Under the pieces are notes generated by a model. That model ran no database searches and was not told the origin of the DNA. It saw only the letters and a list, made by a program, of their open reading frames with translations. Shown here one piece after another: positions 8,910 to 17,788 of a DNA stretch of 64,000 nucleotides (positions within the stretch are counted from its first letter, which is position 1; each line of letters opens with the position of its first letter). A program made the position numbers and the translations under genes. The stretch lies in contig NZ_JAKZHW010000001.1 of the NCBI RefSeq assembly GCF_022568775.1, positions 806,001 to 870,000 of the forward strand, read 5' to 3'. This DNA is from Sphingomonas telluris (lineage in GTDB: Bacteria > Pseudomonadota > Alphaproteobacteria > Sphingomonadales > Sphingomonadaceae).

Positions 8910-9497
8910 ACGGCTGCGAAGACCGGAAAGAAGCGCAAGCTATCGAGGCTGGAGAAGCTGGACGTCGCCGTTGCCGAGCGCCTGGAGCCGGTCAGCAAGT
9001 CTTCCCCGGTGCGGGTGATCGGCCCTGCCGCCGACCTTGGCGACCAGCCCCCGCTGTACGCGATCACGGGCGGGGTCATCGCGGCTGGTGCAGTCACGCG
9101 CGACTGGCGTCTGGTCGGTGCCGGTGCACGGATGATGGCCGCACATGTCGCCGCCACTGTCGCCAAGACCATTCTCAAATTGTCGATTGACCGTACGAGA
9201 CCGCCTGCCGCCGCCAACGGTCACTATGAAATGCGAGAGGGTCGCCGTTACGAGCCGGCCTACAACAGCTTCCCGTCCGGCCACACGGCGAGTTCAATCG
9301 CCGTGGCGCGAGCCCTGGGCCGCTCCTATCCCCGACAGCACGAGGCAGCGCTCGCGGCCGCTGGAACGATCGCCATTCTCCAAGTCGTCCGCGGGAAGCA
9401 CTTCCTGGGCGACGTCATCGCGGGAGCCGCCCTTGGACTGGTAGCCGAGAAAGCGGTCGACCTCATCTTGCGCCGCTTCCCGCCGCAACAGCGTTAA
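8910..9497 (+). CDS. PAP2 superfamily phosphatase, apparent ACG start
   Basis: The three PAP2 phosphatase motifs are present: KLSIDRTRP, PSGHTASS and VVRGKHFLGDVIAG. They lie among hydrophobic segments, so this is a membrane phosphatase likely acting on lipid phosphates or undecaprenyl pyrophosphate. No ATG, GTG or TTG occurs in frame between 8802 and the conserved region. An ACG at 8910 (reading TAAKTGKKRKLS) sits 7 nt after AGGA and behind an EcfG promoter, and would give 195 residues. A start at 8775 or 8802 would overlap the upstream gene and add unlikely Arg/Thr-rich residues. Function is firm; the start is inferred. Confidence 0.8.
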   Translation, partial: TAAKTGKKRKLSRLEKLDVAVAERLEPVSKSSPVRVIGPAADLGDQPPLYAITGGVIAAGAVTRDWRLVGAGARMMAAHVAATVAKTILKLSIDRTRPPAAANGHYEMREGRRYEPAYNSFPSGHTASSIAVARALGRSYPRQHEAALAAAGTIAILQVVRGKHFLGDVIAGAALGLVAEKAVDLILRRFPPQQR

Positions 9498-9685
9498 TCC
9501 CGCGGAGCAGCCACGCCTACGCCGACCGGTGATGTCGGCGCCGGCGTTGGCGTCGTGCCGGGCGCCGGCACGTCTATCGGCGCCTGCGGCGGAGGGGTTT
9601 CCTGCGGAACGGGAGTGGGCTGGCCAGGCTGTGTCGGCTCGGGCGTCTGGGGTACGGGCGTTTCAGGGGGCGGTTGCTGCTGCAC
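9494..9685 (-). CDS. Small proline-rich protein, hypothetical
   Basis: 63 residues from GTG 9685, nearly all Pro, Thr, Gln, Val and Ala (QQQPPPETPVPQTPEPTQ...), with no membrane segment. A good ribosome site (AGAAAGGA) lies about 9 nt upstream, which argues that it is translated. It is convergent with the PAP2 gene and overlaps its end by 4 nt. A weak EcfG-like pair (GCAAC-N17-CGTT) ends 28 nt upstream. The composition is too simple for a family call. Confidence 0.45.
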   Translation of the reverse strand: MQQQPPPETPVPQTPEPTQPGQPTPVPQETPPPQAPIDVPAPGTTPTPAPTSPVGVGVAAPRD

Positions 9686-9778
9686 GTTACATGGTCCTTT
9701 CTCGAAGCCATGAACGCTGTGGAACCTTAAGCGGTTGCCCCTGCGGCGATCCTTGCTATAGCGCCGCTCCTTGTCCGC

Positions 9779-9863
9779 GCGCGCGTGGCGGAAATGGTAG
9801 ACGCGCTGGATTTAGGTTCCAGTGTCGCAAGACGTGGGGGTTCAAGTCCCTCCGCGCGCACCA
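9779..9863 (+). tRNA. tRNA-Leu(UAG)
   Basis: 85 nt, class II tRNA with a 7-bp acceptor stem GCGCGCG/CGCGCGC, encoded CCA, long variable arm and a TTCAAGT T-loop. The anticodon loop reads ATTTAGG, giving anticodon UAG. Confidence 0.96.
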
Positions 9864-9917
9864 CGCACGGCCTTGGGCGGCGCGGGGAACACGAAATTCT
9901 TTTGACGGGATTGAACA

Positions 9918-11522
9918 GTGATCAAGACGGTTGAGACTGAAAACGAGGGCCTGAAGCGGGCTTTCATGCTTACCATTCCCGCCGAGGACATCGACGCCCG
10001 TGTCGATCAGGAAGTCCGGCGGCTTGCTCCGCAGGTGCGGATGCCCGGCTTCCGCCCAGGCAAGGTGCCGCCGAACCTCATCCGCAAGATGCATGGCGAA
10101 GCGATCCAGCAGGATGCGCTGAACACGGCCGTGCAGGAAGGCGTGCAGCAGTTGCTGCAGGAGCAGAAGCTCCGCCCGGCGATGCAACCGCAGGTCGCTC
10201 TCGAGGAGGATTATGCTCCGGGCAAGGATCTGCAGGTGCGCGTCCAGCTCGAAGCTCTGCCGGAAATTCCCGCGGCCAATATCGACGATCTCAAGCTCGA
10301 GCGCCTGACCGTAGAGACTGACGAAGCTGCCATCGAAGAGCAGATCCAGCGTCTCGCCAGCGCGAACAAGAGCTGGAACGATGCGAAGAAGGGCCATGCG
10401 GCTGCTAACGGCGATCTCGTCGTCATGGACTTTGTCGGCTCGGTCGACGGAACGCCGTTCGAGGGTGGCACCGGCAGCGACATGCAGGTCGAGCTCGGTT
10501 CCGGCCAGCTCATCCCAGGCTTCGAGGATCAGCTCGTCGGCGCGAAGGTTGGTGACAAGCGCGAAGTGAACGTGACGTTCCCGGACGACTATGGTGCCGA
10601 GAACCTCAAGAGCAAGGCAGCCAAGTTCGACGTAACCGTCAAGGCCGTGAAGACTGCCGGCGAGACGAAAATCGACGACGATTTCGCCAAGGCCCTCGGT
10701 CTTCAGGACATCGAGCAGCTGCGCGGGATCCTTCGCGATCAGCAGCAGCAGGAGCTGAACGGCCTTACGCGAACGCACATGAAGCGCCGGCTCCTCGACG
10801 AACTGGCGTCGCGCCACTCGTTCGAAGTGCCGAAGTCGATGGTCGAGGCCGAATTCCAGAACATCATGCAGCAGTTGCGGCATGAAGCGAGCCACGAATC
10901 CGATCCGAAGGCTGCTCTCGAGGAGATCGAGAGCGAGGCGGGCGAGTATCGCACGATTGCCGAGCGCCGTGTGCGCCTCGGCCTGCTGCTTTCGGAGATC
11001 GGCGCGGCCAACGGCGTCGAAGTCTCCCAGCGCGAGATGAACCAGCTGATCGGCCAGGCGGCCTCGCAGTATCAGGGCAAGGATCGCGACCGGTTCATCC
11101 AGTACGTCCAGCAGGAGCCGATGGCCGCTGCCCAGCTTCGTGCGCCGCTCTATGAAGACAAGGTCGTCGACTTCCTCTTCTCGAAGGCGGAAATCGCCGA
11201 TCGCACGGCGACCCGCGCAGAGCTCGAGGCCGATCTCGAGTCCGAGGAAGGCCACGTCCATGGTCCGGGCTGCGGACACGACGTTCCGGAAGCGAAGGCC
11301 AAGCCCAAGAAGGCCGCCAAGGCCAAGGCGGAGCCCGCTGCCGAGGAGAAGCCGGCCAAGGCTGCAAAGCCGGCCGCAAAGCAGGCCGATGTCGTCGAGA
11401 CCAAGGCGGAAGCCCCGAAGCCTGCCAAGCCGAAGAAGAGCGAGCCCGCCAACAAGGCCGCGGCCGAGGCCGCCGAAAAGAAGCCGGCTGCGAAGAAGGC
11501 TCCGGCCAAGAAGGCGAAGTAG
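9918..11522 (+). CDS. tig: Trigger factor, ribosome-associated chaperone and prolyl isomerase
   Basis: 534 residues from GTG 9918. The N-terminal ribosome-binding domain carries GFRPGKVP, the signature loop for contact with ribosomal protein L23. A central FKBP-type isomerase domain follows (GDLVVMDFVGSVDG, GSGQLIPGFEDQLVG), then the helical chaperone domain. The last ~95 residues are a low-complexity Lys/Ala/Pro tail after HGPGCGHD, longer than in E. coli. It binds nascent chains at the exit tunnel. The position upstream of clpP matches the conserved tig-clpP-clpX-lon order. Confidence 0.97.
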   Translation: MIKTVETENEGLKRAFMLTIPAEDIDARVDQEVRRLAPQVRMPGFRPGKVPPNLIRKMHGEAIQQDALNTAVQEGVQQLLQEQKLRPAMQPQVALEEDYAPGKDLQVRVQLEALPEIPAANIDDLKLERLTVETDEAAIEEQIQRLASANKSWNDAKKGHAAANGDLVVMDFVGSVDGTPFEGGTGSDMQVELGSGQLIPGFEDQLVGAKVGDKREVNVTFPDDYGAENLKSKAAKFDVTVKAVKTAGETKIDDDFAKALGLQDIEQLRGILRDQQQQELNGLTRTHMKRRLLDELASRHSFEVPKSMVEAEFQNIMQQLRHEASHESDPKAALEEIESEAGEYRTIAERRVRLGLLLSEIGAANGVEVSQREMNQLIGQAASQYQGKDRDRFIQYVQQEPMAAAQLRAPLYEDKVVDFLFSKAEIADRTATRAELEADLESEEGHVHGPGCGHDVPEAKAKPKKAAKAKAEPAAEEKPAKAAKPAAKQADVVETKAEAPKPAKPKKSEPANKAAAEAAEKKPAAKKAPAKKAK

Positions 11523-11546
11523 CCACATCGTCTGACTGACTTGTCG

Positions 11547-11591
11547 AAGCCCTGCCTTTCTCTCTACATCGTTAGGGGAGGGGCAGGGCTT
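11547..11591 (+). terminator. Long hairpin after tig, possible terminator
   Basis: AAGCCCTGCC (11547-11556) pairs with GGCAGGGCTT (11582-11591). G-T and A-T pairing can extend the stem by about six further base pairs, leaving a loop of about 13 nt. There is no T-tract, so termination is uncertain. Confidence 0.45.
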
Positions 11592-11623
11592 TGACGCATC
11601 TGCAGCACGGCTCCGGGGGGATC

Positions 11624-12571
11624 ATGGCCGCCAAGCAGCAACCGCGCATTGCCGTACTTCTGCCTTGCTACAACGAGGAAGCGGCAATCGCTGCGACGGT
11701 GGAAGGCTTCCGGCGCGCTCTCCCCGAAGCAACCGTCTACGTTTACGACAACAACAGTCGCGATCGCACGAGAGAGGTCGCTGCTGCGGCTGGCGCAGTC
11801 GTTCGTTCGGAGACTCAGCAGGGCAAGGGCCGCGTGGTCCGCCGCATGTTCGCGGACGTCGAAGCCGACGTCTACATCATGGCCGACGGCGACCTGACCT
11901 ACGATCCCGCTGCGACCCCCGAAATGGTCGACATGGTCCTGACCGAAGAACTGGACATGGTCGTGGGCACTCGCCGTCATGAGGCCGTCGAGGCCTATCG
12001 AGGTGGTCACGTGCTTGGGAACAAGCTCTTCACCAACCTTCTTGCAGGCCTGTTCGGACGAAGTTTCACCGATATCTTCTCGGGTTACAGGGCGTTCTCA
12101 CGACGTTTCGTGAAGAGCTTCCCTGTTTTGTCGGAGGGCTTCGAGATCGAGACGGAGATCAGCGTCCACGCGTTAGAGCTCCGCATGCCGGTGGGCGAGA
12201 TCGAAACCCGCTATCTTGCGCGTCCGGAAGGATCTCATTCCAAGCTTTCGACCTTCCGCGACGGATGGCGGATCCTGAAGACGATCGTGACTCTGTATCG
12301 CATCGAGCGTCCCGTGCTCTTCTTTGGCGGCATCGGCCTCCTGCTACTTCTTGCAGCGCTGTTCCTGGCCGTGCCGCTGGTGGTGACCTACGCGCAGACC
12401 GGATTGGTGCCGCGCTTCCCGACGGCCATCCTCGTGACCGGCATGACGATCGTAGCCGTTCTCTGCTTCTTTGCGGGCCTCATCCTGGACACGGTCACAC
12501 GAGGACGGCGGGAGATGCGGCGCCTCGCTTATTTGTCGCAGCCCGCGCCGAACGCGAACGGGCAAGTGTAG
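11624..12571 (+). CDS. Glycosyltransferase family 2, polyprenyl-phosphate type
   Basis: 315 residues from ATG 11624 behind a GGGGGG site. The GT-A fold is shown by VLLPCYNEEAAI, the YDNNSRDRT segment and the DGD metal motif in IMADGDLTYDP; FSGYRAFSRR and GFEIETE resemble dolichol/undecaprenyl-phosphate sugar transferases. Two C-terminal membrane helices follow (about 232-258 and 270-292). It probably transfers a sugar to a lipid carrier at the inner membrane; which sugar is unknown. It lies between tig and a TonB receptor without obvious partners. Confidence 0.85.
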   Translation: MAAKQQPRIAVLLPCYNEEAAIAATVEGFRRALPEATVYVYDNNSRDRTREVAAAAGAVVRSETQQGKGRVVRRMFADVEADVYIMADGDLTYDPAATPEMVDMVLTEELDMVVGTRRHEAVEAYRGGHVLGNKLFTNLLAGLFGRSFTDIFSGYRAFSRRFVKSFPVLSEGFEIETEISVHALELRMPVGEIETRYLARPEGSHSKLSTFRDGWRILKTIVTLYRIERPVLFFGGIGLLLLLAALFLAVPLVVTYAQTGLVPRFPTAILVTGMTIVAVLCFFAGLILDTVTRGRREMRRLAYLSQPAPNANGQV

Positions 12572-12697
12572 ACGATTTGCATCACTCGTCCGCAAATCTG
12601 TGACTGATATGTGACCACCGTTGTTTTCATACTTTGACATGCGTTAGCCTCGTTTCGTGAGCGGCACGTTTGGCCGCTTGAAAAAGGGGGCTTTCCG

Positions 12698-15538
12698 ATG
12701 AAGCGGATTCCGTTCGCGCTGCGCGCTGGTACAGCTCTGGCCGTGGTGGCAATCGCCACGTCAGCATCTGCGCAAGACAATGTGCCGCCACCTGAGGCGC
12801 AGCAGAATCCGGCGTCAACGGCTACGGAGCCCTCATCCGGCGACGACATTGTCATCACCGGTTCGCGCATTCGCCGCGACCCCCTTTCGCAGGATTCTCC
12901 GGTGGTGTTCGTCGATCAGGCGGACATTGCGAAGACGGGCCTGAATTCGGTCAACGACGTTCTCCAGCGCCTTCCGGCAGCCGCGGGCGGCATCAACAGC
13001 AAGTTCAACAACTCGGGCAACCTCGGCAACCCGCCGAGCGGCGCGGGCGTGGGCGCGGGTGCTGCCGAAATCGATCTTCGCTATCTCGGCTCCGCCAGGA
13101 CCCTCGTCCTTGTCGACGGTCTGCGCTTCGTGAACGGCGCATCCGCCAGCGGCGTCCCCGGGTCGACCGACCTCAACGCTATCCCTGACAGCGCGATCGA
13201 GCGTATCGAGGTCCTGCTCGACGGCGCGTCGCCGATCTACGGCTCGGACGCGATCGCGGGCGTGGTCAACATCATCACGAAGCACTCGCAGGAGGGCTTC
13301 CAGGCCAGCGCCCAGGTCGGCCAGTACGGCCAGGGCGACGGCACCACGCAGAATTACCAGCTGAGCTGGGGTAATGGGTCGGACAATCCGGTCACGTTCG
13401 TCGTCGGCGCCAACTATGTGAAGCAGGAAGGCGTCAGGTCGGAAGACCGCTCCATCTCCCGCTTCCCGCAGCCCTATGCGGACAGCTGCCTTGCCGGCGG
13501 TTGCTCGGGAACGATCCCGCTCGGACGCTTCCGCGTGTTGGGCGAGGACCTCACGCTCATTCACGCGGTCAATGGCAGACCGACGTTCCCGGATGATTTC
13601 CGTGACTACGCCGGCAATGCGGATGCGTTCAACTTCGCGCCGTACAACTACATCCAGATCCCGGTCGAACGCGCGGGCGTATTCGGCAACTTCAAGACCG
13701 CCGTCACCGACAATGTGAACTTCTCCGGGAAACTGACTTACAACCATCGTTCGTCGAAGAACCAGGCCGCGCCGCTGCCGCTGCTGATCGGCCAGGCGGC
13801 GGGCAACCTCAATCTGCTCGATACGATCGATATCGATGCGACCAACCCGTACAATCCGTTCGGTGTTACGCTCGATGAGAGCAACTACATCGTCATCCGC
13901 CGCCGCATGATGGAGCTTGGGCCGCGGCGGTTCCGCCAGAGCGTGAAGACCTTCTACGGCGTCGGCACACTCGATGGTAAGTTCAACCTGGGCGGAACCG
14001 ACTGGTTCTGGGACCTGAACATGGCCTACGGCCGCAACAAGGCCGAGCAGACCATGCTCGGGAACCTCAATGCGGCTCGTCTCCAGACCGCCCTCGGTCC
14101 GCTCGCCGTCTGCAACGCGACGCCGGGCTGCGTACCGTTCAATATCTTCGGCGGCGCGGGGACGATCACCCAGGATCAGCTGGATTGGATCACCTTCGAG
14201 CAGCATGACGAAAGCTGGCAGAAGCAGTGGGATTGGACCGGCAACGTGACCGGCTCCCTCTTCGAGCTTCCGGGCGGCCCGCTCGGGATCGCCGCCGGCT
14301 TCGAGTTCCGCAAGCAGCGCGGCGCGTTCAATCCGGATCCGGTGATCGCGGCCGGACTCGGCGCGGACATTCCGGCCCAGCCGACCAGCGGCAAGTACAA
14401 CGTCAAGGAACTCTACGCCGAGTTGAACGCACCCCTGCTGAAGGGCGTGCAGTTCGCCGAGCTGCTGGAGCTGACCGGCGCCGTCCGCTTCTCGGACTAT
14501 TCGACGTCCGGCTCTGCCACGACCTTCAAGTTCGGTGCGAACTGGAAGCCGATCGCGGACCTGCGGCTGCGTGGTTCGTGGGCCGAAGGCTTCCGGGCTC
14601 CGTCGATTGGCGAGTTGTTCGGGACCTTCTCGCGCTTCGACTCTGCGTTCGACGATCCTTGCTCGATCCACAGCGCATTGCCGCGCAACTTCACGAATGA
14701 CGCGCAGGTCGCTGCCAACTGCGCCGCTCAGGGCGCGCCGGCGGGCTCGTCGACACAGCCCGACGACCAGCTGTCCGTCATCACGGGCGGCAACCGCGAT
14801 CTGAAGCCCGAAACGTCTAAGAGCTGGAACTTCGGTGCGGTGTACAGCCCGTCGTTCATCCCGCGCTTCTCGGCCGAGCTGAACTGGTACAAGATAGACG
14901 TGAACGACGCGATTCAGGCCTTCCCGGCCCAGACGAGCGTCGAGAATTGCGTTTACAACAACGATCCGACCGCCTGCGCCCGCATCACGCGCGCCGCCGG
15001 TGATATCGTCGGCATCCAGAGCCAGCTGGAGAACGTCGCCGGGATCAAGACGAAGGGCATCGACTTCAACCTGCTCTATCGCACGCCGAAGACATCGATC
15101 GGATCGTTCGGGTTCACCTGGAACAACACGTTCCTGCAGAACTACGACCTGATCCTGCCGACCGGCGACGGTACCCAGAAGATCAGCCGCGAAGGCACGG
15201 AAGTTGGAAGCCCGTCGCAGGCCTATCCGAAGTGGAAGGCCATCGGCATCATCGACTGGGATTACGCCTGGTTCGGCTCGTCTCTGACGGGGCGCTACAT
15301 CAAGAATGTCGAGGAGAGCACGGGTCACGACCTCGGCAACAAGTTCTACACGGACGTCCAGCTCCGCCTTTGGGCCGGTCCGCACCTCGTCGACCGGCTT
15401 GGCTTCGCCTTCGGTGTGAACAATTTGTTCAACGTCAAGGCTCCGGCCTGCTTCACCTGCGACGTCAACGGTTTCGACCCGACGACCTACGACATCCCAG
15501 GTCGCTACTTCTACTTCCGCATCAACGCGAAGCTCTAA
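12698..15538 (+). CDS. TonB-dependent outer-membrane receptor
   Basis: 946 residues, start behind AAAAAGGGGG. The signal peptide ends at ASAQD. The mature start carries [14 protein letters not shown], a common TonB-box/plug opening in Sphingomonads, then plug-domain features ([40 protein letters not shown]). The long C-terminal part is the beta-barrel ([16 protein letters not shown]), ending in FYFRINAKL with an aromatic-rich last strand. It imports a ligand using ExbBD-TonB energy; the substrate cannot be told. No transport partner is adjacent. Confidence 0.93.
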   Translation: MKRIPFALRAGTALAVVAIATSASAQDNVPPPEAQQNPASTATEPSSGDDIVITGSRIRRDPLSQDSPVVFVDQADIAKTGLNSVNDVLQRLPAAAGGINSKFNNSGNLGNPPSGAGVGAGAAEIDLRYLGSARTLVLVDGLRFVNGASASGVPGSTDLNAIPDSAIERIEVLLDGASPIYGSDAIAGVVNIITKHSQEGFQASAQVGQYGQGDGTTQNYQLSWGNGSDNPVTFVVGANYVKQEGVRSEDRSISRFPQPYADSCLAGGCSGTIPLGRFRVLGEDLTLIHAVNGRPTFPDDFRDYAGNADAFNFAPYNYIQIPVERAGVFGNFKTAVTDNVNFSGKLTYNHRSSKNQAAPLPLLIGQAAGNLNLLDTIDIDATNPYNPFGVTLDESNYIVIRRRMMELGPRRFRQSVKTFYGVGTLDGKFNLGGTDWFWDLNMAYGRNKAEQTMLGNLNAARLQTALGPLAVCNATPGCVPFNIFGGAGTITQDQLDWITFEQHDESWQKQWDWTGNVTGSLFELPGGPLGIAAGFEFRKQRGAFNPDPVIAAGLGADIPAQPTSGKYNVKELYAELNAPLLKGVQFAELLELTGAVRFSDYSTSGSATTFKFGANWKPIADLRLRGSWAEGFRAPSIGELFGTFSRFDSAFDDPCSIHSALPRNFTNDAQVAANCAAQGAPAGSSTQPDDQLSVITGGNRDLKPETSKSWNFGAVYSPSFIPRFSAELNWYKIDVNDAIQAFPAQTSVENCVYNNDPTACARITRAAGDIVGIQSQLENVAGIKTKGIDFNLLYRTPKTSIGSFGFTWNNTFLQNYDLILPTGDGTQKISREGTEVGSPSQAYPKWKAIGIIDWDYAWFGSSLTGRYIKNVEESTGHDLGNKFYTDVQLRLWAGPHLVDRLGFAFGVNNLFNVKAPACFTCDVNGFDPTTYDIPGRYFYFRINAKL

Positions 15539-15560
15539 GTCTCGCGTCGCTCGAGGGGGT

Positions 15561-15594
15561 GGGGCGGTTCGGCAATCCCGGGCCGCCCCTTTTC
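15561..15594 (+). terminator. Rho-independent terminator of the TonB receptor gene
   Basis: GGGGCGG (15561-15567) pairs with CCGCCCC (15583-15589), followed by TTTT. It lies about 25 nt after the receptor stop. Confidence 0.8.
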
Positions 15595-15668
15595 CTTTGG
15601 CGGGCCGCTTGAACCTTTCGCAGTTCCGCCCGATGTAGGTGGCACCACCTTCAAGGGATCCGCTTCAC

Positions 15669-16325
15669 GTGCTTGACCATCAGGACATCGTTTCTCAGCT
15701 CGTTCCAATCGTGATCGAGCAGTCGAACCGCGGCGAACGCAGCTTCGACATCTACTCCCGACTTCTCCGCGAGCGGATCATCTTCATCACAGGCGCGATC
15801 GAGGACCACATGGCCTCGCTCGTTACTGCCCAGTTGCTCTTCCTCGAGTCAGAGAACCCGAAGAAGGACATCTTCATGTACATCAACTCGCCGGGAGGCG
15901 TGGTGACCGCTGGTCTCGCGATCCACGACACCATGGCATACATCCGGCCGAAGGTCGCGACGGTGTGCATCGGCCAGGCGGCGTCGATGGGCAGCTTCCT
16001 GCTGGCCGCCGGCGAGCCCGGGATGCGCATCGCGCTCGCCAACAGCCGCATCATGGTCCACCAGCCGTCGGGCGGCGCGCAAGGAATGGCTGCCGACATC
16101 GAAATCCAGGCGCGCGAGATTCTGCGGATGCGCTCGCGTCTCAACACGCTTTACGCAAAGTACACCGGCCAATCGATCGAGGAGATCGAGAAGGCGATGG
16201 ACCGCGACAAGTTCCTTGAAGCCGACGAAGCCAAGGAATTCGGCCTCATCGACGAGGTGTTCGACAAGCGTCCGGAGCAGGGCGAAGATGCCGGCACCGG
16301 CGCCGGGGACGTAACGCCCGGTTAA
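15669..16325 (+). CDS. clpP: ATP-dependent Clp protease proteolytic subunit
   Basis: 218 residues from GTG 15669, 10 nt after AAGGGA; a GTG at 15639 would add ten residues. The catalytic triad is Ser106 (GQAASMGS), His131 (MVHQPSGG) and Asp180 (MDRDKF), with the same spacing as in E. coli Clp[21 protein letters not shown] is the usual N-terminus. It forms the tetradecameric chamber used by ClpX, whose gene is 5 kb downstream rather than adjacent. Confidence 0.97.
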   Translation: MLDHQDIVSQLVPIVIEQSNRGERSFDIYSRLLRERIIFITGAIEDHMASLVTAQLLFLESENPKKDIFMYINSPGGVVTAGLAIHDTMAYIRPKVATVCIGQAASMGSFLLAAGEPGMRIALANSRIMVHQPSGGAQGMAADIEIQAREILRMRSRLNTLYAKYTGQSIEEIEKAMDRDKFLEADEAKEFGLIDEVFDKRPEQGEDAGTGAGDVTPG

Positions 16326-16347
16326 GCGCAAGACGGGGGAGGAGGAC

Positions 16348-17625
16348 ATGGCGGCACGGCTGGCGCTGGCATTTGCTTGTGCGTTGGCTGCCGCGTCGCC
16401 CTCCCTCGCTGCAACGGTCGACGTTCGCGCGGGCCGACTGTTTGACCCCGACAGCGGCAAGGTCAGCACCGACCAGCGCATCCGGATCGTCGACGGAAAG
16501 ATCGTCTCTATCGGTCCGTGGGACGCAACCGACACGGCGATCGTCATCGATTGGTCTGCCTACACCGTCCTTCCCGGTTTAATCGATCTTCACACCCACA
16601 TCACCGACGGCGCGACCGAAGGCAGCGATCCAGCGGAGCCGCTGAAGCACAGCGAGGCCGCCACGATCCTCAAGGCCGTTCCGGCCGCGAAGACCATGCT
16701 GCGCGCGGGCTTCACGACGGTCCGGGACGTCGGCGTCTATCGCGGGCTGACGGACATCGCGCTCAGGGATGCGATCAATGCCGGTGACGTGGAAGGCCCG
16801 CGCATGTTCGTCGCGGGCGGGTACATCACGACGCCCGGCGGCGGGGGCGAGATCGACGCCCTCGCGCCGGATATTTCGCTGCCGGAGACCTTCCGCATCG
16901 GTGAGGTCCACAATGCCTCCGACGCTCGCGACCGCGCGCGTTATCTCCTCGATCACGGAGCGGATTTCATCAAGCTCATCGCCACCGGCGCGGTTCTCGC
17001 CATCGGCAGCGAGCCCGGAGCGCTCGAACTCAGCCCGGAAGAGATGAAGGCAGCCTGTGACGAAGCGAAACTGCGCGGAAGCTACTGCATCGCGCACGCG
17101 CACGGGGCCGAAGGCATCAAGGCCGCGATCCGCGCGGGAGCGCGGACAATCGAGCACGCCAGCTATCTCGACGCCGAAGGTATCGCCCTCGCCAAGAAGC
17201 GGGGCGTCTGGCTCGACATGGACATCTACAACGGCGACTGGATCGAAGAAGTCGGGACCAAGCAGGGGTGGCCCGCCGAATATCTCCGCAAGAACCGCGA
17301 GACGACCGACGTTCAGCGCAATGGCTTTGCCGCGGCGGTAAAGGCCGGCGCGAAATTGACCTTCGGCACCGATGCAGCCGTCTATCCCTACGGCCTCGGA
17401 GGCCGCCAGTTCGCCTACATGGTCCGCTACGGAATGACGCCGATGGGGGCCATCCAGGCGGCTACGACGGAGGCGGCCAAGGCGCTGCGCTTGGAAGGCG
17501 AGGTCGGTACGCTCCGTCCGGGCGGATGGGGCGATCTCATCGCGGTCAGCGGGGACCCGCTAACCGATATCCGTCTGCTCGAGCATGTCGATGCCGTGAT
17601 CAAGGGCGGTGAGCTCGTCCGCTAG
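16348..17625 (+). CDS. Exported metal-dependent amidohydrolase (prolidase/imidazolonepropionase-like)
   Basis: 425 residues with a signal peptide (cleavage near SLAATV) and a GGGAGGAGG ribosome site. Binuclear amidohydrolase residues are visible: His82 and His84 (IDLHTH), carboxylated Lys209 (FIKLIATG), His250/His252 (CIAHAHG), His270 (IEHAS) and Asp342 (GTDAAV). This subgroup contains dipeptidases that release C-terminal Pro or Arg/Lys, but the substrate here is unknown. It lies directly after clpP. Confidence 0.88.
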   Translation: MAARLALAFACALAAASPSLAATVDVRAGRLFDPDSGKVSTDQRIRIVDGKIVSIGPWDATDTAIVIDWSAYTVLPGLIDLHTHITDGATEGSDPAEPLKHSEAATILKAVPAAKTMLRAGFTTVRDVGVYRGLTDIALRDAINAGDVEGPRMFVAGGYITTPGGGGEIDALAPDISLPETFRIGEVHNASDARDRARYLLDHGADFIKLIATGAVLAIGSEPGALELSPEEMKAACDEAKLRGSYCIAHAHGAEGIKAAIRAGARTIEHASYLDAEGIALAKKRGVWLDMDIYNGDWIEEVGTKQGWPAEYLRKNRETTDVQRNGFAAAVKAGAKLTFGTDAAVYPYGLGGRQFAYMVRYGMTPMGAIQAATTEAAKALRLEGEVGTLRPGGWGDLIAVSGDPLTDIRLLEHVDAVIKGGELVR

Positions 17626-17700
17626 CGGCGGAACGCAATGGCAGGTTAGCGCATTGTGCTCCCCACGGCCGTTTGTTTCAGCCCTGTTCCCCGTGACTTA

Positions 17701-17724
17701 ACAAATGTGATGAGCAGCATTTGT
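17701..17724. repeat. Inverted repeat upstream of the KaiC-like gene
   Basis: ACAAATG (17701-17707) and CATTTGT (17718-17724) are perfect inverted copies separated by 10 nt, in the 163-nt gap before the KaiC-like gene. It could be an operator or RNA hairpin; no regulator gene is nearby. Confidence 0.35.
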
Positions 17725-17788
17725 GCTGCGCAGCTACTTACCTGGCAGCTTTGGGAGGCTTACGGGTCGCCCGCGAAGAGGGAGTCGG

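Noticed and set aside
9713..9738. GCAAC-N17-CGTT before the proline-rich protein gene
   Set aside because: Distance to the start fits (28 nt), but the -35 has a mismatch in a key base; mentioned in the gene entry only.
11281..11520. Repetitive Lys/Ala/Pro codons at the end of tig as a DNA repeat
   Set aside because: It is a low-complexity protein tail in frame with tig, not a separate repeat element.
9756..11528. 590-codon open frame on the minus strand across tig and tRNA-Leu
   Set aside because: Antisense to trigger factor and a tRNA; composition typical of a shadow frame.
12833..15385. 850-codon open frame on the minus strand
   Set aside because: It lies wholly antisense to the TonB receptor, is rich in Arg/Glu/Asp/Val as expected from the complement of GC-rich coding sequence, and has no recognisable domain.
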